From the NCBI RefSeq assembly GCF_016724845.1, contig NZ_CP068082.1, positions 620,001 to 684,000 on the forward strand: DNA of 64,000 nucleotides, given 5' to 3'. Under the pieces are notes generated by a model, which saw only the letters and a list, made by a program, of their open reading frames with translations, did not search any database and was not told where the DNA came from. Of the stretch, positions 44,345-53,029 are shown piece by piece (the stretch's first letter is position 1; the number at the start of each line of letters is the position of its first letter). Position numbers and translations under genes: made by a program. The DNA is from Sphingobacterium spiritivorum. GTDB lineage: Bacteria; Bacteroidota; Bacteroidia; Sphingobacteriales; Sphingobacteriaceae.

Positions 44345-45208
44345 TCAGCTATATGATATCCTTTCCAGAACATATTGGATAGCTTTTTCCACTATCTTTT
44401 GAGGTTCCGGGCTAAATGTAGCGCTCACACGACTGGCTAATATGGCATTGATGGACAATGCATGATGCCCCAAAGCCGCAGCCATTGCATATATTCCCGC
44501 TGTTTCCATCTCCAGATTAGTAATCCTTCTGTCACCGACTCTGAACCGGTTAATCTTGTTTATAAAATCAGGGTAAACATTCTGCGTTCTCAATGCCCTT
44601 CCCTGAGGGCCGTAAAATCCCGGAGCAGTGGCAGTCATTCCTTTCGGAAGTTCAGATGCAAACTGTTTCAGTAATTTATCACTCGCCTGCGCCACATAAG
44701 GTTGAAAATGCAGGTCCGGAAACTGTTGCCCGATTTCCTGTTGAATCTCTGTTTCCAAAGCAGAGAGCGCTCGCTTATAATATTGCATCAAAGCATCAAA
44801 ACCAATCCCGATCTCGGAAGCGAGTATTGTTCCCATAGGCAAATCTGCCTGTACAGCTCCGGAAGTACCTACACGAATGATATCCAGACTGATCAGATCT
44901 GACTTAGGTGCTCTTGATTGAAAATCAATATTGACCAATGCATCCAGTTCATTCAGTACAATATCAATATTATCAGTACCAATACCTGTAGAGATGACAG
45001 AAATTCTTTTCCCACGAACCGTACCTGTATGCGTGATAAATTCCCGTTTACCTTTCTTAAGTTCTATATGGTCAAAATATTTAGACACTTCTGCAACTCT
45101 GTCCGGGTCACCTACTGTTATGACAGTGTTTGCCAGATCTTCCGGCATAATATTCAGATGGTAAATACTTCCATCTGTATTTATAATAAGTTCAGATGCT
45201 GGGATCAT
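44345..45208 (-). CDS. nucleoside phosphorylase, uridine phosphorylase-like (NP-I family)
   Basis: The 287-residue protein has the phosphate-binding VITVGDPDRVAEVSKYFD, the central IRVGTSGAVQADLPMGTILA and the nucleoside-binding LEMETAGIYAMAA of PNP/UDP phosphorylases. These enzymes split nucleosides with phosphate into base and sugar-1-phosphate for salvage. Whether this one prefers uridine or purines cannot be fixed from the sequence; uridine phosphorylase-type Bacteroidota proteins look most alike. It overlaps the preceding yigZ-type gene by 4 bases, so it is in its operon. Confidence 0.85.
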   Translation of the reverse strand: MIPASELIINTDGSIYHLNIMPEDLANTVITVGDPDRVAEVSKYFDHIELKKGKREFITHTGTVRGKRISVISTGIGTDNIDIVLNELDALVNIDFQSRAPKSDLISLDIIRVGTSGAVQADLPMGTILASEIGIGFDALMQYYKRALSALETEIQQEIGQQFPDLHFQPYVAQASDKLLKQFASELPKGMTATAPGFYGPQGRALRTQNVYPDFINKINRFRVGDRRITNLEMETAGIYAMAAALGHHALSINAILASRVSATFSPEPQKIVEKAIQYVLERISYS

Positions 45209-45822
45209 ATTGTTTTTAAGTAATTAAGACCTACTCCTTCTATTGAATTCATTTTTTTCACAACCGTATTGACCTGCATTTTTCTGATTTCCAGCTCCAT
45301 ATAACAGCTATTATCAAACTCCTGCTTCAACATGATCAACTCTTCCTCTTTCACTACCCGCATTACATCGTTCATCTGCAGATAGTCAAAGGACACACTA
45401 TACACATCATTCACAGTACGTTCTACAATCACAGAACCTGTCAGTGCTTCCTGTGCAGCTGTCTTGTAGGCATTAATCAATCCGGGAACACCTAACAGTG
45501 TACCTCCAAAATAACGTACCACTACAATCAGGATATTTGTCACATCCTGAGAAAGCAACACATTGAGAATAGGTCTGCCTGCCGTACCGGAAGGTTCTCC
45601 GTCATCATTTACCCGGAATACTGCACGATCCGGTGTCAAACGATAAGCCCAGCAGTGATGCCTCGCTTTAGGATGTAAGTCCTTTAATTCCTGAATTACA
45701 GTTTTCAATGCAGCTTCATCTCTGAACGGATAGGCATAAGCAATAAATTTACTCCCTTTGTCCCGAAAAATTCCTTCGGAGGGTGTTTCAATAGTACGAT
45801 AAGTATCTTCAAATAAACTCAC
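45205..45822 (-). CDS. yigZ: YigZ/IMPACT family protein
   Basis: The 205-residue protein has the IMPACT/UPF0029 N-terminal domain with the signature DDGEPSGTAGRPILNVLL and VVRYFGGTLLGVPGLINAY, and a smaller C-terminal ferredoxin-like domain (about 135-200). The role in bacteria is unclear; the eukaryotic relative IMPACT affects translation control. It overlaps the genes on both sides by 4 bases. Confidence 0.92.
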   Translation of the reverse strand: MSLFEDTYRTIETPSEGIFRDKGSKFIAYAYPFRDEAALKTVIQELKDLHPKARHHCWAYRLTPDRAVFRVNDDGEPSGTAGRPILNVLLSQDVTNILIVVVRYFGGTLLGVPGLINAYKTAAQEALTGSVIVERTVNDVYSVSFDYLQMNDVMRVVKEEELIMLKQEFDNSCYMELEIRKMQVNTVVKKMNSIEGVGLNYLKTI

Positions 45823-46682
45823 AGATAAGCAATTAATAAAACAGAAATTACAGCCAGACCAAGTCCCGCCTTATTCAATATAGACAATTTTTCTTTAAAT
45901 AAAAAGATACCGGCTAATGCTCCGAAAGCAATCACCCCGATATTCATAGAAGTAAATACTATAGATGGATTCTCCGGAATAGCGCGATGTGCTTTCATAT
46001 AAAACATAATATTTCCGAAATTGAAAACACCCAAAACCAACCCGCCAAACATGGACTGTATATCAAACTTTTGCTTTTTCCAAAACAACAGATAAAACAA
46101 ACATCCACATGCCACCAACAATGCCAGTGCAAAAATGATCAGCATGGAAGCCGTATAGAGAATCTCTTTATGCTGTGCCACCTGCTTGAAAAGCACATCT
46201 ATACATCCCATCCCAATAAATACGATAGCCGGATATATAATAGCAGAAGTCTGTTTTCCTGATTTCTCTCCACCCTTACTCCATCCGATCGAACAGATGA
46301 TAGCTATCACTCCTACTGCAAGTCCTGTTATTTTACCGGACTCAATACGCTCTCCAAATAACAGAAAAGCAGCAGTAAGCGGAATAAACAAGGAAAGTCT
46401 TTGGGCAACTTCTGTCTTTACAATACCGCTGTATTCTATAGAAAGCGCAATGATTAGAAATAATGTAGGCAAGAGAATACCTAAGGGCAAATACAGATTC
46501 CAGGGAAGAATAGGATTATTCCAGCGTACAGGCCCGGGATTTAGAAATACCCATGTCATCAACAAAGCTACAGGATAATTCCACAACACTAACTGTAAAT
46601 GATTAATACCTTTGCCTTTGGCCCATTTAATACAAATGGCGACTAATACACTACAGATAACACTTAAAAAAACAAATATCAT
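45819..46682 (-). CDS. EamA/DMT-family transporter
   Basis: The 287-residue protein has about ten membrane segments in two repeated halves. The end of each half has the EamA pattern (LFGERIESGKITGLAVGVIA and IFLFKEKLSILNKAGLGLAV). Such proteins export or import small metabolites. The substrate is unknown. It is the first gene of the overlapping run EamA-yigZ-nucleoside phosphorylase, or the second after the nuclease gene, 6 bases upstream. Confidence 0.85.
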   Translation of the reverse strand: MIFVFLSVICSVLVAICIKWAKGKGINHLQLVLWNYPVALLMTWVFLNPGPVRWNNPILPWNLYLPLGILLPTLFLIIALSIEYSGIVKTEVAQRLSLFIPLTAAFLLFGERIESGKITGLAVGVIAIICSIGWSKGGEKSGKQTSAIIYPAIVFIGMGCIDVLFKQVAQHKEILYTASMLIIFALALLVACGCLFYLLFWKKQKFDIQSMFGGLVLGVFNFGNIMFYMKAHRAIPENPSIVFTSMNIGVIAFGALAGIFLFKEKLSILNKAGLGLAVISVLLIAYL

Positions 46683-46688
46683 ATTCTT

Positions 46689-47174
46689 CTATTTCCAGAG
46701 TCCGGCCTTATGCAATCGGGCTTTTCGCTCCAGTTCTCTGAAATACGCTGCATATTTCACATTTGGAGGAACAGTCATTGTTACCGCATATCCCTTTTCT
46801 ACAAGTTCTGCATTTAACAATACACTATCGATATACACATAAGCCAGCAGGCGGCCATACCGATCCCGCGTTGCAACATCAAAAGTAAGACTAACATGCT
46901 TATTCTTTAAACGTTCTGTTAAATATTTTTTGGATTCCGCTCCGAAATAGCCAATCAGTTTTCGCCCTGTATTTCGGGATTCAGGAGCATCTATACCTAT
47001 AAACCTCACTTTCGTTCCTTTGGAAGAGCCGTCCTCAATCACAAAGGTATCTCCATCAATCACCCGGCGCACTATATAACTGTGATCAGACACAGTTTCT
47101 AATCTTTTAGACTGATCTGTAAAAGAAGTAAAAGCAATAAAAAACAGAGGTAAACACCTCAAAAGTATCTTCAT
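46689..47174 (-). CDS. secreted thermonuclease (SNase) family nuclease
   Basis: The 161-residue protein has a probable signal peptide (first ~20 residues) and the staphylococcal nuclease fold. RVIDGDTFVIEDG holds the Ca2+-binding Asp pair, VRFIGIDAPES holds catalytic Arg and Glu, and RDRYGRLLAYVY holds the second Arg. It would degrade DNA and RNA outside the inner membrane. The start is 6 bases from the EamA gene (upstream of it), so the four minus-strand genes form an operon. Confidence 0.9.
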   Translation of the reverse strand: MKILLRCLPLFFIAFTSFTDQSKRLETVSDHSYIVRRVIDGDTFVIEDGSSKGTKVRFIGIDAPESRNTGRKLIGYFGAESKKYLTERLKNKHVSLTFDVATRDRYGRLLAYVYIDSVLLNAELVEKGYAVTMTVPPNVKYAAYFRELERKARLHKAGLWK

Positions 47175-47551
47175 ATAAATTATAAAAGGGAAGCTGCAAA
47201 ATTAGTAAAACCAAAATAATTAAAGGAAAAGTATAATTCCAAACAAAATAACCTTCTAAAAAACACATATTTTAAATAAAAATAATACAAAAAAAATACA
47301 AGAAATTTTAATAAAAAAGGCCATAAAAAACACAAGAAAAACAACCAAATATACAAGCATTAATTTAAGCAAATAAAACACACAAATAGTTTAATATAAA
47401 TATTTTATTAAAATATAAACAAAATAAAAGAAGTAATTTTAACATAAAATTCACACAAAATTAACACAAATATTAGCTATTTTTTACACCTAAAAATCAA
47501 CATAAAAAACACATCTTTAATGACTAAAAAAACAATAAATTTTAAATTTTA
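47175..47551. other. AT-rich, G-poor intergenic region before the aromatic amino acid operon
   Basis: About 375 bases that are strongly rich in A on the plus strand, with few G, and with repeated motifs such as ACACAA and AAATA. No reading frame or named RNA is visible. It separates the divergent nuclease operon from the pheA promoter and may be curved DNA. Confidence 0.5.
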
Positions 47552-47582
47552 TTTGGATTTTTAATTTTTTGCCGTACATTTG
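47552..47582 (+). promoter_or_regulatory. consensus Bacteroidota promoter of the pheA leader and operon
   Basis: TTTG (47552-47555), 19 bases, then TACATTTG (47575-47582) fits the TTTG-N19-TAnnTTTG consensus exactly. Transcription would start near 47588, some 20 bases before the leader peptide ATG (47608). Confidence 0.75.
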
Positions 47583-47607
47583 AAATGTCAAACACGAGAC
47601 ACAGAAA

Positions 47608-47673
47608 ATGAAACATAATAACACATATCTATTTTTTGGTTTCTTTTATTTTAGCAATAAGAGCAGGGACTAG
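47608..47673 (+). CDS. phenylalanine-rich leader peptide of the pheA operon (attenuator)
   Basis: A 21-codon reading frame that begins MKHNNTYLFFGFFYF and ends six residues later in a TAG. Residues 7-15 hold five Phe and two Tyr, and no other gene here looks like this. It lies between a consensus promoter and an intrinsic terminator just before prephenate dehydratase. E. coli PheL also begins MKH and is Phe-rich, so the function can be inferred by analogy: a ribosome stalled at Phe codons when charged tRNA-Phe is short would change RNA folding and let the polymerase pass. The likeness of MKH may be convergent. Confidence 0.8.
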   Translation: MKHNNTYLFFGFFYFSNKSRD

Positions 47674-47711
47674 TATATAGATATAAGTTATACAGATATA
47701 TAGAGGGTCCC
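47666..47711 (+). promoter_or_regulatory. possible antiterminator stem of the pheA attenuator
   Basis: GGGAC (47666-47670), which overlaps the end of the leader, can pair with GTCCC (47707-47711), with extra AT pairs (47675-47679 with 47697-47701). The second strand is also the 5' arm of the terminator, so the two folds exclude each other. A ribosome stalled in the Phe codons would leave the first strand free; one at the stop codon (47671-47673) would cover it. Confidence 0.5.
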
Positions 47712-47736
47712 GGAAATATTCGGGACCTTTTTTTTT
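47706..47736 (+). terminator. intrinsic terminator (attenuator) upstream of pheA
   Basis: A GC-rich 7-bp stem (47706-47712 with 47721-47727) is followed by nine T residues. It lies 32 bases after the leader stop and 19 before pheA, the place of a transcription attenuator. Confidence 0.88.
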
Positions 47737-47754
47737 GGAAAGTTAACAAGAAAA

Positions 47755-48579
47755 ATGAGCTTAAAAATTGCAATACAGGGGGCAAAGGCCTCTTTTCACG
47801 AAGAAGCAGCCTTCAAATATTTTGGCAATGATATAGAAATTGTCGAATGTGATTCTTTCAAAAAAACCTGTGATATTCTGAAACAGAGAAAAGCAGATTA
47901 TGTGGTCATGGCCATAGAGAATTCAATTGCCGGAAGTATTCTTCAAAATTACAATCTGTTGCGTGACTACCGCTTTCATATTGTAGGTGAAGTCTATCTG
48001 CACATCCAACAGCACTTGCTAGCGCTGCCGGGGGTAAAATTAGCAGATATCAAGATTGTAGAATCTCATCCCATTGCTATCCGTCAGTGTGATGCCTTTC
48101 TGGAAGATCATCCTCATTTTCTGGTGAAAGAGTTCACAGATACAGCAGCTGCAGCAAAGAAGATAGCAGATGAAAAGCTGACCACCACAGCAGCGATTGC
48201 GGGGGAACTTGCCGCTAAACTTTACGGTCTTGAAATTATTGAACGCAGAATTGAAACGAACAAAAAGAACGCAACACGTTTTCTGATTCTTGCAGATGAA
48301 GTTGTGGAACAGAAAAATGCGAATAAGGCATCTTTATCTTTCCAAACCGGTAATGCAGTAGGCGCGCTGGCCAATGTACTTCAGTGTTTTGCAGAGCAAA
48401 ATGTCAATCTGACAAAGATCCAGTCTATGCCCGTCGTAGGACGTCGTAATGACTATGATTTTTATGTAGATGTCGAATGGAAAAAACAATCCGAATACGA
48501 TGCGGCTATCCGCAAAGTATTGAAGCATACTGTCAACTTCAGTATCATGGGTGAATACATTAAAAATGAGAAATTGTAA
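47755..48579 (+). CDS. pheA: prephenate dehydratase
   Basis: The 274-residue monofunctional enzyme converts prephenate to phenylpyruvate, the committed step of phenylalanine synthesis. It has the periplasmic-binding-like catalytic domain (VVMAIENSIAGSI; ESHPIAIRQCDAFL; TNKKNATRFLIL, where the Thr is catalytic) and a C-terminal ACT domain (about 195-272) with LTKIQSMPVVGRRNDYDFYV, the ESRP-like region for Phe feedback. The gene is the first structural gene after the Phe-rich leader and the terminator, so both transcription and enzyme activity are probably controlled by phenylalanine. The next gene starts 33 bases later. Confidence 0.93.
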   Translation: MSLKIAIQGAKASFHEEAAFKYFGNDIEIVECDSFKKTCDILKQRKADYVVMAIENSIAGSILQNYNLLRDYRFHIVGEVYLHIQQHLLALPGVKLADIKIVESHPIAIRQCDAFLEDHPHFLVKEFTDTAAAAKKIADEKLTTTAAIAGELAAKLYGLEIIERRIETNKKNATRFLILADEVVEQKNANKASLSFQTGNAVGALANVLQCFAEQNVNLTKIQSMPVVGRRNDYDFYVDVEWKKQSEYDAAIRKVLKHTVNFSIMGEYIKNEKL

Positions 48580-48612
48580 TTAATAAACTGAAAATATAAA
48601 ATACGCAATAAA

Positions 48613-49719
48613 ATGAAACACACATTAGACATCCTTCCGCTAAAATCCTGGTTAGATACCGGAGACAGACCATTGATCATCGGAGGCCCTTGTAGTGCAG
48701 AGACTGAAGAACAACTGGTTTCAACAGCTCACCTTTTGGCAAATACCGGCAAAGTAAATGTATTACGTGCCGGAATCTGGAAACCTCGTACCCGTCCGGG
48801 AGAATTCGAAGGTATAGGAAGTATTGGCCTGGAGTGGTTAAAAAGAGCAAAAGAAGAAACAGGATTATTGACCGCAACAGAAGTTGCAACCGCTAAACAC
48901 GTGGAAGAAGCTTTAGCTGCAGGAGTAGATATCCTTTGGATTGGTGCCCGCTCTACAGCAAACCCGTTCACTGTACAGGAAATAGCAGATGCTTTACAAG
49001 GTGTTGATGTACCTGTATTAGTTAAAAACCCTGTGAATCCGGATCTGTCTTTATGGGTAGGTGCATTAGAGCGTATCAACCGTGCAGGTATTAAAAAATT
49101 AGCCGCTATTCACAGAGGATTCTCTTCCTACGAGAAGACAGCATTCAGAAATGAACCGATGTGGGATCTTGCTATTCAGCTGAAAACCTTAATTCCTGAT
49201 CTTCCGGTTATCAACGATCCAAGTCATATCTGCGGAAATCGCGAACTGATCCCGTACATAGCACAAAAAGCAATGGACATGGATATGCAGGGATTAATCA
49301 TCGAATCACACATCGATCCTTCAGTAGCATGGACAGACGCAAAACAACAGCTTACTCCTGCAGCTTTGGCTGAACTGGTAGGTCACCTATCTTTACGTCG
49401 TCCGGAATCCGATAACCCTGCTTTCGAAGATAAACTTTCTGAACTACGTGCCGAAATCGACAAACTGGATGACAGGATAATCCAGCAGATCGGAGACCGT
49501 ATGAAAATTGCTGAGAAAATCGGAGAATACAAACGGGATAATAATGTAACTATCTTACAGGTTTCGCGTTGGGATGAAATTGTCCAAAAACGTGCAAAAT
49601 TAGCCAATGCATTAAACTTAGATCAGGATTTTACAGTAAAATTCTTAGAACTGTTACACAATGAGTCTATCCGCAGACAAAATGAAGTAATGAACAACAC
49701 ACCAGCTACGGAGGCGTAA
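48613..49719 (+). CDS. bifunctional 3-deoxy-7-phosphoheptulonate synthase / chorismate mutase
   Basis: The 368-residue protein has an N-terminal DAHP synthase domain of the KDOPS-like (type I-beta) group (about 15-260) with IIGGPCSAETEEQL, RAGIWKPRTRPGEFEGIG and SHICGNRELIPYIA, and a C-terminal AroQ chorismate mutase domain (about 270-355; LRAEIDKLDDRIIQQIGDRM). The first domain makes DAHP from PEP and erythrose 4-phosphate; the second makes prephenate from chorismate. A fused mutase lets prephenate control DAHP synthase. The stop codon overlaps the aroA start (TAATG). Confidence 0.93.
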   Translation: MKHTLDILPLKSWLDTGDRPLIIGGPCSAETEEQLVSTAHLLANTGKVNVLRAGIWKPRTRPGEFEGIGSIGLEWLKRAKEETGLLTATEVATAKHVEEALAAGVDILWIGARSTANPFTVQEIADALQGVDVPVLVKNPVNPDLSLWVGALERINRAGIKKLAAIHRGFSSYEKTAFRNEPMWDLAIQLKTLIPDLPVINDPSHICGNRELIPYIAQKAMDMDMQGLIIESHIDPSVAWTDAKQQLTPAALAELVGHLSLRRPESDNPAFEDKLSELRAEIDKLDDRIIQQIGDRMKIAEKIGEYKRDNNVTILQVSRWDEIVQKRAKLANALNLDQDFTVKFLELLHNESIRRQNEVMNNTPATEA

Positions 49720-50969
49720 TGGAGCATTCTAGCATCGCATTAAGCCATCCAGGTAAAACTATAAAAGGTACGGTACAGCTCACAGGTTCTAAATCTGAGA
49801 GCAACCGTGCCCTCATCATCCAGGCACTGAGTAAAGGTAATGTCCGTATCGAAAATCTTTCGAATGCTGATGACACCGTAATTATGCAACGTGCTTTAAA
49901 GATCGCTGCTGAGCCACAATCCGAAACCCAAACAATCAACATCGGACCCGCAGGTACAGCAATGCGTTTCTTGACATCTTACCTCAACTTAGTAAAAGGC
50001 AATTTTATCCTTACAGGTACAGAGCGGATGCAACAGCGTCCTATAGGTATTCTCGTTGATGCATTAAAAACATTAGGTGCAGATATACATTATGAGAAGA
50101 AAGCAGGATATCCCCCTTTGAAAATAGAAGGAGGAATGTTTCAGAATAAAAATGAAGTTTCCATAAAAGGTAATATAAGCAGTCAGTATATTTCTTCACT
50201 GTTACTGATCGCAGCGGCATTGAAAAAAGGTCTTACACTTCATATTGAAGGAGAACTGACATCAAGACCTTATGTATCGATGACATTAGATATGCTCAAA
50301 GAGGCGGGTATATCTCACACTTGGAGTGAAAATGCTATTGAGATAGCTCCTCAGGAAACAAAAGAAGCTACTTTATATATAGAACCGGACTGGAGTGCTG
50401 CATCCTATTGGTATGCAATAGTGGCGCTATCCAAAGACGGACATATTGTGCTTCCCGGATTGAAGCAGAACAGCCTGCAGGGAGACAGCGCAATAGTAGA
50501 TATAATGACACACTTCGGCGTACGTTCTTCTTTTGAACAGGACGGACTCCACCTTCGCAAGTCAGCAGTTGACTCTGATCAGACTCTTTTTGACTTCAAA
50601 GAATGTCCCGACCTGGCACAGACAGTCATTGTATGTGCAGCCGCATTGAAACGCGACATTTCATTTACCGGTCTGGAAACACTCAAAATCAAAGAAACAG
50701 ATCGTATTGCTGCTCTTCAGAATGAGATTGGCAAATTCGGAGCATTGCTCTTAGAAGATAATGGAGTTTATCATCTGAAGACTTCCAACGTCTTCAAACC
50801 TGAAAACATAGCGATCAGTACATATGAAGATCATCGTATGGCTATGGCATTCGCTCCGCTGGCCCTTGTATTTGATCAGATTCATATAGAAGACCACATG
50901 GTAGTCGAAAAATCATATCCCGAATTCTGGGATCACCTAAAAAATCAAAATTTTACCATTACTGCATAG
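49719..50969 (+). CDS. aroA: 3-phosphoshikimate 1-carboxyvinyltransferase (EPSP synthase)
   Basis: The 416-residue enzyme joins shikimate 3-phosphate and PEP. Key elements are KSESNRALII (residues about 24-33), the PEP/glyphosate-region motif GPAGTAMRFLTSYL, and the late EDHRMAMAFAPLAL. The motif reads GPAGTAMR rather than the common GNAGTAMR, so glyphosate sensitivity is uncertain. It is translationally coupled to the DAHP synthase gene and separated from aroC by a strong hairpin. Confidence 0.92.
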   Translation: MEHSSIALSHPGKTIKGTVQLTGSKSESNRALIIQALSKGNVRIENLSNADDTVIMQRALKIAAEPQSETQTINIGPAGTAMRFLTSYLNLVKGNFILTGTERMQQRPIGILVDALKTLGADIHYEKKAGYPPLKIEGGMFQNKNEVSIKGNISSQYISSLLLIAAALKKGLTLHIEGELTSRPYVSMTLDMLKEAGISHTWSENAIEIAPQETKEATLYIEPDWSAASYWYAIVALSKDGHIVLPGLKQNSLQGDSAIVDIMTHFGVRSSFEQDGLHLRKSAVDSDQTLFDFKECPDLAQTVIVCAAALKRDISFTGLETLKIKETDRIAALQNEIGKFGALLLEDNGVYHLKTSNVFKPENIAISTYEDHRMAMAFAPLALVFDQIHIEDHMVVEKSYPEFWDHLKNQNFTITA

Positions 50970-50974
50970 ATAAA

Positions 50975-51010
50975 ATAGAATAAGACCATAATATTATGGT
51001 CTTATTCTAT
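50975..51010 (+). terminator. 16-bp hairpin between aroA and aroC
   Basis: A perfect 16-bp stem (50975-50990 with 50995-51010) with a 4-base loop starts 6 bases after the aroA stop and ends 34 bases before aroC. No clear T-tract follows, so it may slow or partly stop transcription or protect the upstream mRNA end. Confidence 0.65.
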
Positions 51011-51044
51011 ATCTTTACGCTTTGCTAATACATTATTAAACTTT

Positions 51045-52151
51045 ATGGCAGGAAATTCATTTGGAGAAGTATTCAGGATTACGACTTTCGGGGAATCACA
51101 TGGTGAAGCGATCGGTGTGATTATTGACGGTTGCCCGTCAAATATCGAAATCGATGAGACTTTCATCCAATCGGAATTGGATAAAAGAAAACCCGGACAA
51201 TCCAAGATTACAACTCAACGCAAAGAAAGTGATACTGCAAAAATTCTTTCAGGTGTATTTGAAGGAAAATCAACCGGTACCCCAATTGCTCTGGTCATTC
51301 CCAATGAAGACCAGCGATCTAAAGACTATTCTCACATACAGAATAAATTCAGACCTTCTCACGCCGACTATACGTATCATATGAAATACGGTAATCGTGA
51401 TTATCGCGGAGGTGGCCGTTCATCCGCACGGGAAACTGCAGCAAGAGTAGCAGCCGGTGCTGTAGCCAAATTATTCTTAAAACAACTTGGCATTGAGATA
51501 TTTGCACACGTCTCTTCAGTAGGAAAGATTGATGCGCCTAATCTCGATCACAGCGATCTGTCTACACTGCTGGAACAACGTGAAAATAATATTGTAAGAT
51601 GTGTAGACCCCGCTACAGCCAATGAAATGATTTCATTTATTGACGGCATCCGTAAAGCCGGGGATACAGTAGGAGGAAAAATCTCAACAGTCATCCGCAA
51701 TGTACCTGCCGGATTAGGCGAGCCTGTATTTGACAAATTGCATGCTGATCTGGCCAAAGCGATGATGAGCATCAATGCTGTACACGGATTTGAATATGGG
51801 TCCGGATTTGAAGGATCACAAATGATAGGATCTGAACATAACGACATTTTTCTGACCGAAGATCAGGATCTGGAGCATGTACATACGATTACAAATTTTT
51901 CAGGTGGTATTCAGGGAGGTATCTCCAATGGAATGGACATTACATTCCGTACAGCATTTAAACCCGTTGCCACTATTATGAGAGATCAGGAAACGGTTAA
52001 TACCGAAGGAGAGTCTGTAAGTATTTCAGGCAAAGGAAGACATGATCCTTGTGTAGTACCGCGTGCAGTAGTTATAGTAGAAGCTATGGCAGCAATCGTG
52101 ATTACAGACCATTTATTAAGACAAAAAAGTTATTCGAATGCCCGTTTCTAA
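51045..52151 (+). CDS. aroC: chorismate synthase
   Basis: The 368-residue enzyme makes chorismate from EPSP with reduced FMN as cofactor. Family signatures are [20 protein letters not shown] at the start, [20 protein letters not shown] in the middle, [13 protein letters not shown], and a C-terminal [19 protein letters not shown]. It is in the operon of aroA and pheA and overlaps the ROK-like gene by 14 bases. Confidence 0.96.
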   Translation: MAGNSFGEVFRITTFGESHGEAIGVIIDGCPSNIEIDETFIQSELDKRKPGQSKITTQRKESDTAKILSGVFEGKSTGTPIALVIPNEDQRSKDYSHIQNKFRPSHADYTYHMKYGNRDYRGGGRSSARETAARVAAGAVAKLFLKQLGIEIFAHVSSVGKIDAPNLDHSDLSTLLEQRENNIVRCVDPATANEMISFIDGIRKAGDTVGGKISTVIRNVPAGLGEPVFDKLHADLAKAMMSINAVHGFEYGSGFEGSQMIGSEHNDIFLTEDQDLEHVHTITNFSGGIQGGISNGMDITFRTAFKPVATIMRDQETVNTEGESVSISGKGRHDPCVVPRAVVIVEAMAAIVITDHLLRQKSYSNARF

Positions 52152-52995
52152 CCGATACATTTTAGCCTCCGATATCGGAGGCTCTCATATTACCTCAGCT
52201 ATCGTCGATACGACTGACTGGTCCATTCTATTTGAAAGTGTAACACGCAATCGTGTTGATTCTTCCTCGGATGCTAAATCGATTTTTCAAAGCTGGGCAT
52301 CCAATCTTAAAGAGACGATAACAAAATCTCCGGAAAAAATCACACAACTTGGTATCGCTATGCCTGGTCCCTTTGATTATGAAAAAGGAATTTCCCTGAT
52401 GCACAATCAGGACAAATATGACAGCTTATATCAGCTGGATACTTCTGCAGGTATTCGTGAGGCTATGGGCAACTCCTCCATCGAGATCAGATATATCAAT
52501 GATGCAGCCGCATTTCTGCAAGGCGAAATATTTGCTTCCAAACTTGATAATGAGGAAAAAATACTGGGTATTACACTGGGTACAGGATTAGGAAGTGCCG
52601 TATGGAGTAAAGGCAATAAAGCGTTTGATGCGGATCTCTGGAACACAGCATACAGAGATTCTATTTTCGAAGAATACCTGGTAACACGTTGGTTCACGAG
52701 AAGATTTGAAGAGTTGACCGGAAATAAGGCCGAAGGTCTGAAAGAGATTCTGGAGCAACATCAGGACGAAGCAGAGTTTTCTACGCTTATTCAGGAATAC
52801 AGTGCGCAGTTACTGGACTTTTTGAAATTTTTCAGCGAAAAATATAACTGTACACATTATATAATAGGCGGAAATATTGCGAAGGCATTGGATATTATAA
52901 CATCTTACCGTACCGAAGAATTCAGACACTACACCATTGGCAGAAGCAATCTGGATGAAAAAGCTGCTATTATAGGAGCTGCCAGTATCTTTTAG
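52138..52995 (+). CDS. ROK-like kinase lacking the zinc motif
   Basis: The 285-residue protein has the actin-like kinase fold: phosphate-1 loop [28 protein letters not shown], the phosphate-2 loop [17 protein letters not shown], and a late [12 protein letters not shown] proteins (glucokinase or NAGK type) normally carry a GEIGH segment and a CxCGxxGCxE zinc motif; neither is found. So it may phosphorylate a different sugar or have changed function. It overlaps the end of aroC by 14 bases, so it is cotranscribed with aromatic amino acid genes although the link is unknown. Confidence 0.75.
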   Translation: MPVSNRYILASDIGGSHITSAIVDTTDWSILFESVTRNRVDSSSDAKSIFQSWASNLKETITKSPEKITQLGIAMPGPFDYEKGISLMHNQDKYDSLYQLDTSAGIREAMGNSSIEIRYINDAAAFLQGEIFASKLDNEEKILGITLGTGLGSAVWSKGNKAFDADLWNTAYRDSIFEEYLVTRWFTRRFEELTGNKAEGLKEILEQHQDEAEFSTLIQEYSAQLLDFLKFFSEKYNCTHYIIGGNIAKALDIITSYRTEEFRHYTIGRSNLDEKAAIIGAASIF

Positions 52996-53029
52996 AGGAT
53001 AAAAAAATTAAGGTATCCTGCTGACTACT

